From: an uncultured Tenacibaculum sp.
Lineage (GTDB): Bacteria; Bacteroidota; Bacteroidia; Flavobacteriales; Flavobacteriaceae
DNA length: 64,000 bases
Direction of reading: 5' to 3'
Assembly: GCA_937922085.1 (NCBI GenBank)
Contig: CAKZVD010000012.1
Span: 41,248 to 105,247, forward strand
The notes below the pieces were generated by a model. The model was not told where the DNA came from. It saw only the letters and a list, made by a program, of their open reading frames with translations, and ran no database searches. This document shows, in pieces, positions 63,945 to 64,000 of the stretch (positions within the stretch are counted from its first letter, which is position 1; the number at the start of each line of letters is the position of its first letter). The position numbers were made by a program, and so were the translations under genes.

Positions 63945-63964
63945 TTACAGATAAAAATCTGTAA
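63945..63964 (+). terminator. Hairpin after the ABM-like gene
   Basis: An 8-bp stem TTACAGAT/ATCTGTAA with a 4-nt loop; flanking AGAAT/ATTCT pairs extend it. The following T-run is short. A TATATTTG -7 box at 63981-63988 and an ATG at 63995 suggest another plus-strand gene starting at the window edge. Confidence 0.5.
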
Positions 63965-64000
63965 TTCTTTCCAAAATTTTTATATTTGATTTAAATGAAG

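Overview
The window reads as a chromosome segment of a low-GC marine-type member of the Flavobacteriaceae (Bacteroidota), Tenacibaculum/Polaribacter-like; the genus is my guess. The signs are about 30% GC, Bacteroidota promoters with a TAnnTTTG -7 box and no Shine-Dalgarno pattern, several secreted proteins ending in a type 9 secretion (T9SS) type A sorting domain, a grasp-with-spasm peptide cluster, and Flavobacteria-typical housekeeping proteins. I saw no rRNA, tRNA, CRISPR array, transposase or phage gene.

Layout. 1-3.3 kb: two SulP anion transporters and a beta-carbonic anhydrase, probably bicarbonate uptake. 3.6-7.9 kb: a large secreted Asp-box repeat protein and a small lipoprotein. 7.9-14.6 kb: DinB-like protein, LysR regulator, a five-gene minus-strand operon (cyclase-type hydrolase, two small helical proteins, aldo/keto reductase, SDR) behind a CRP-like palindrome, then a Crp/Fnr regulator and CvpA. 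14.7-17.5 kb: SDR and two TlpA-type thioredoxin-fold proteins. 17.5-20 kb: a compact grasp-with-spasm RiPP cluster. 20-26 kb: YraN, LD-carboxypeptidase, and an ankyrin/DUF2271/PepSY-flavoprotein redox set. 26-32 kb: metG and two related secreted proteins flanking an HDAC-family deacetylase; the second copy is frameshifted at an A9 run.

32-49.2 kb is the accessory heart of the window. Three about 1000-residue G8-domain beta-helix proteins lack a T9SS sorting domain, but each is encoded directly after a protein that carries one (two are little more than signal peptide plus sorting domain). These three operons, plus two lipoprotein transcription units, share a palindrome (CTGAATTCAG or a close variant) 25-26 bp upstream of the -7 box, which suggests one regulon. 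The region is shaped by tandem duplication: one G8 gene is a mosaic of the other two, there is a decayed sorting-domain gene, and there are two decayed lipoprotein genes and one with an amber codon in its signal peptide.

49.3-64 kb: Tex, a propeller-type sensor kinase with its LytTR regulator, a T9SS-secreted protein, two paralogous lipoproteins, cytochrome bd oxidase (cydAB), a HAD-fold protein, an unrecognised 316-residue protein, a small lipoprotein, a Crp/Fnr regulator and a small ABM-like protein.
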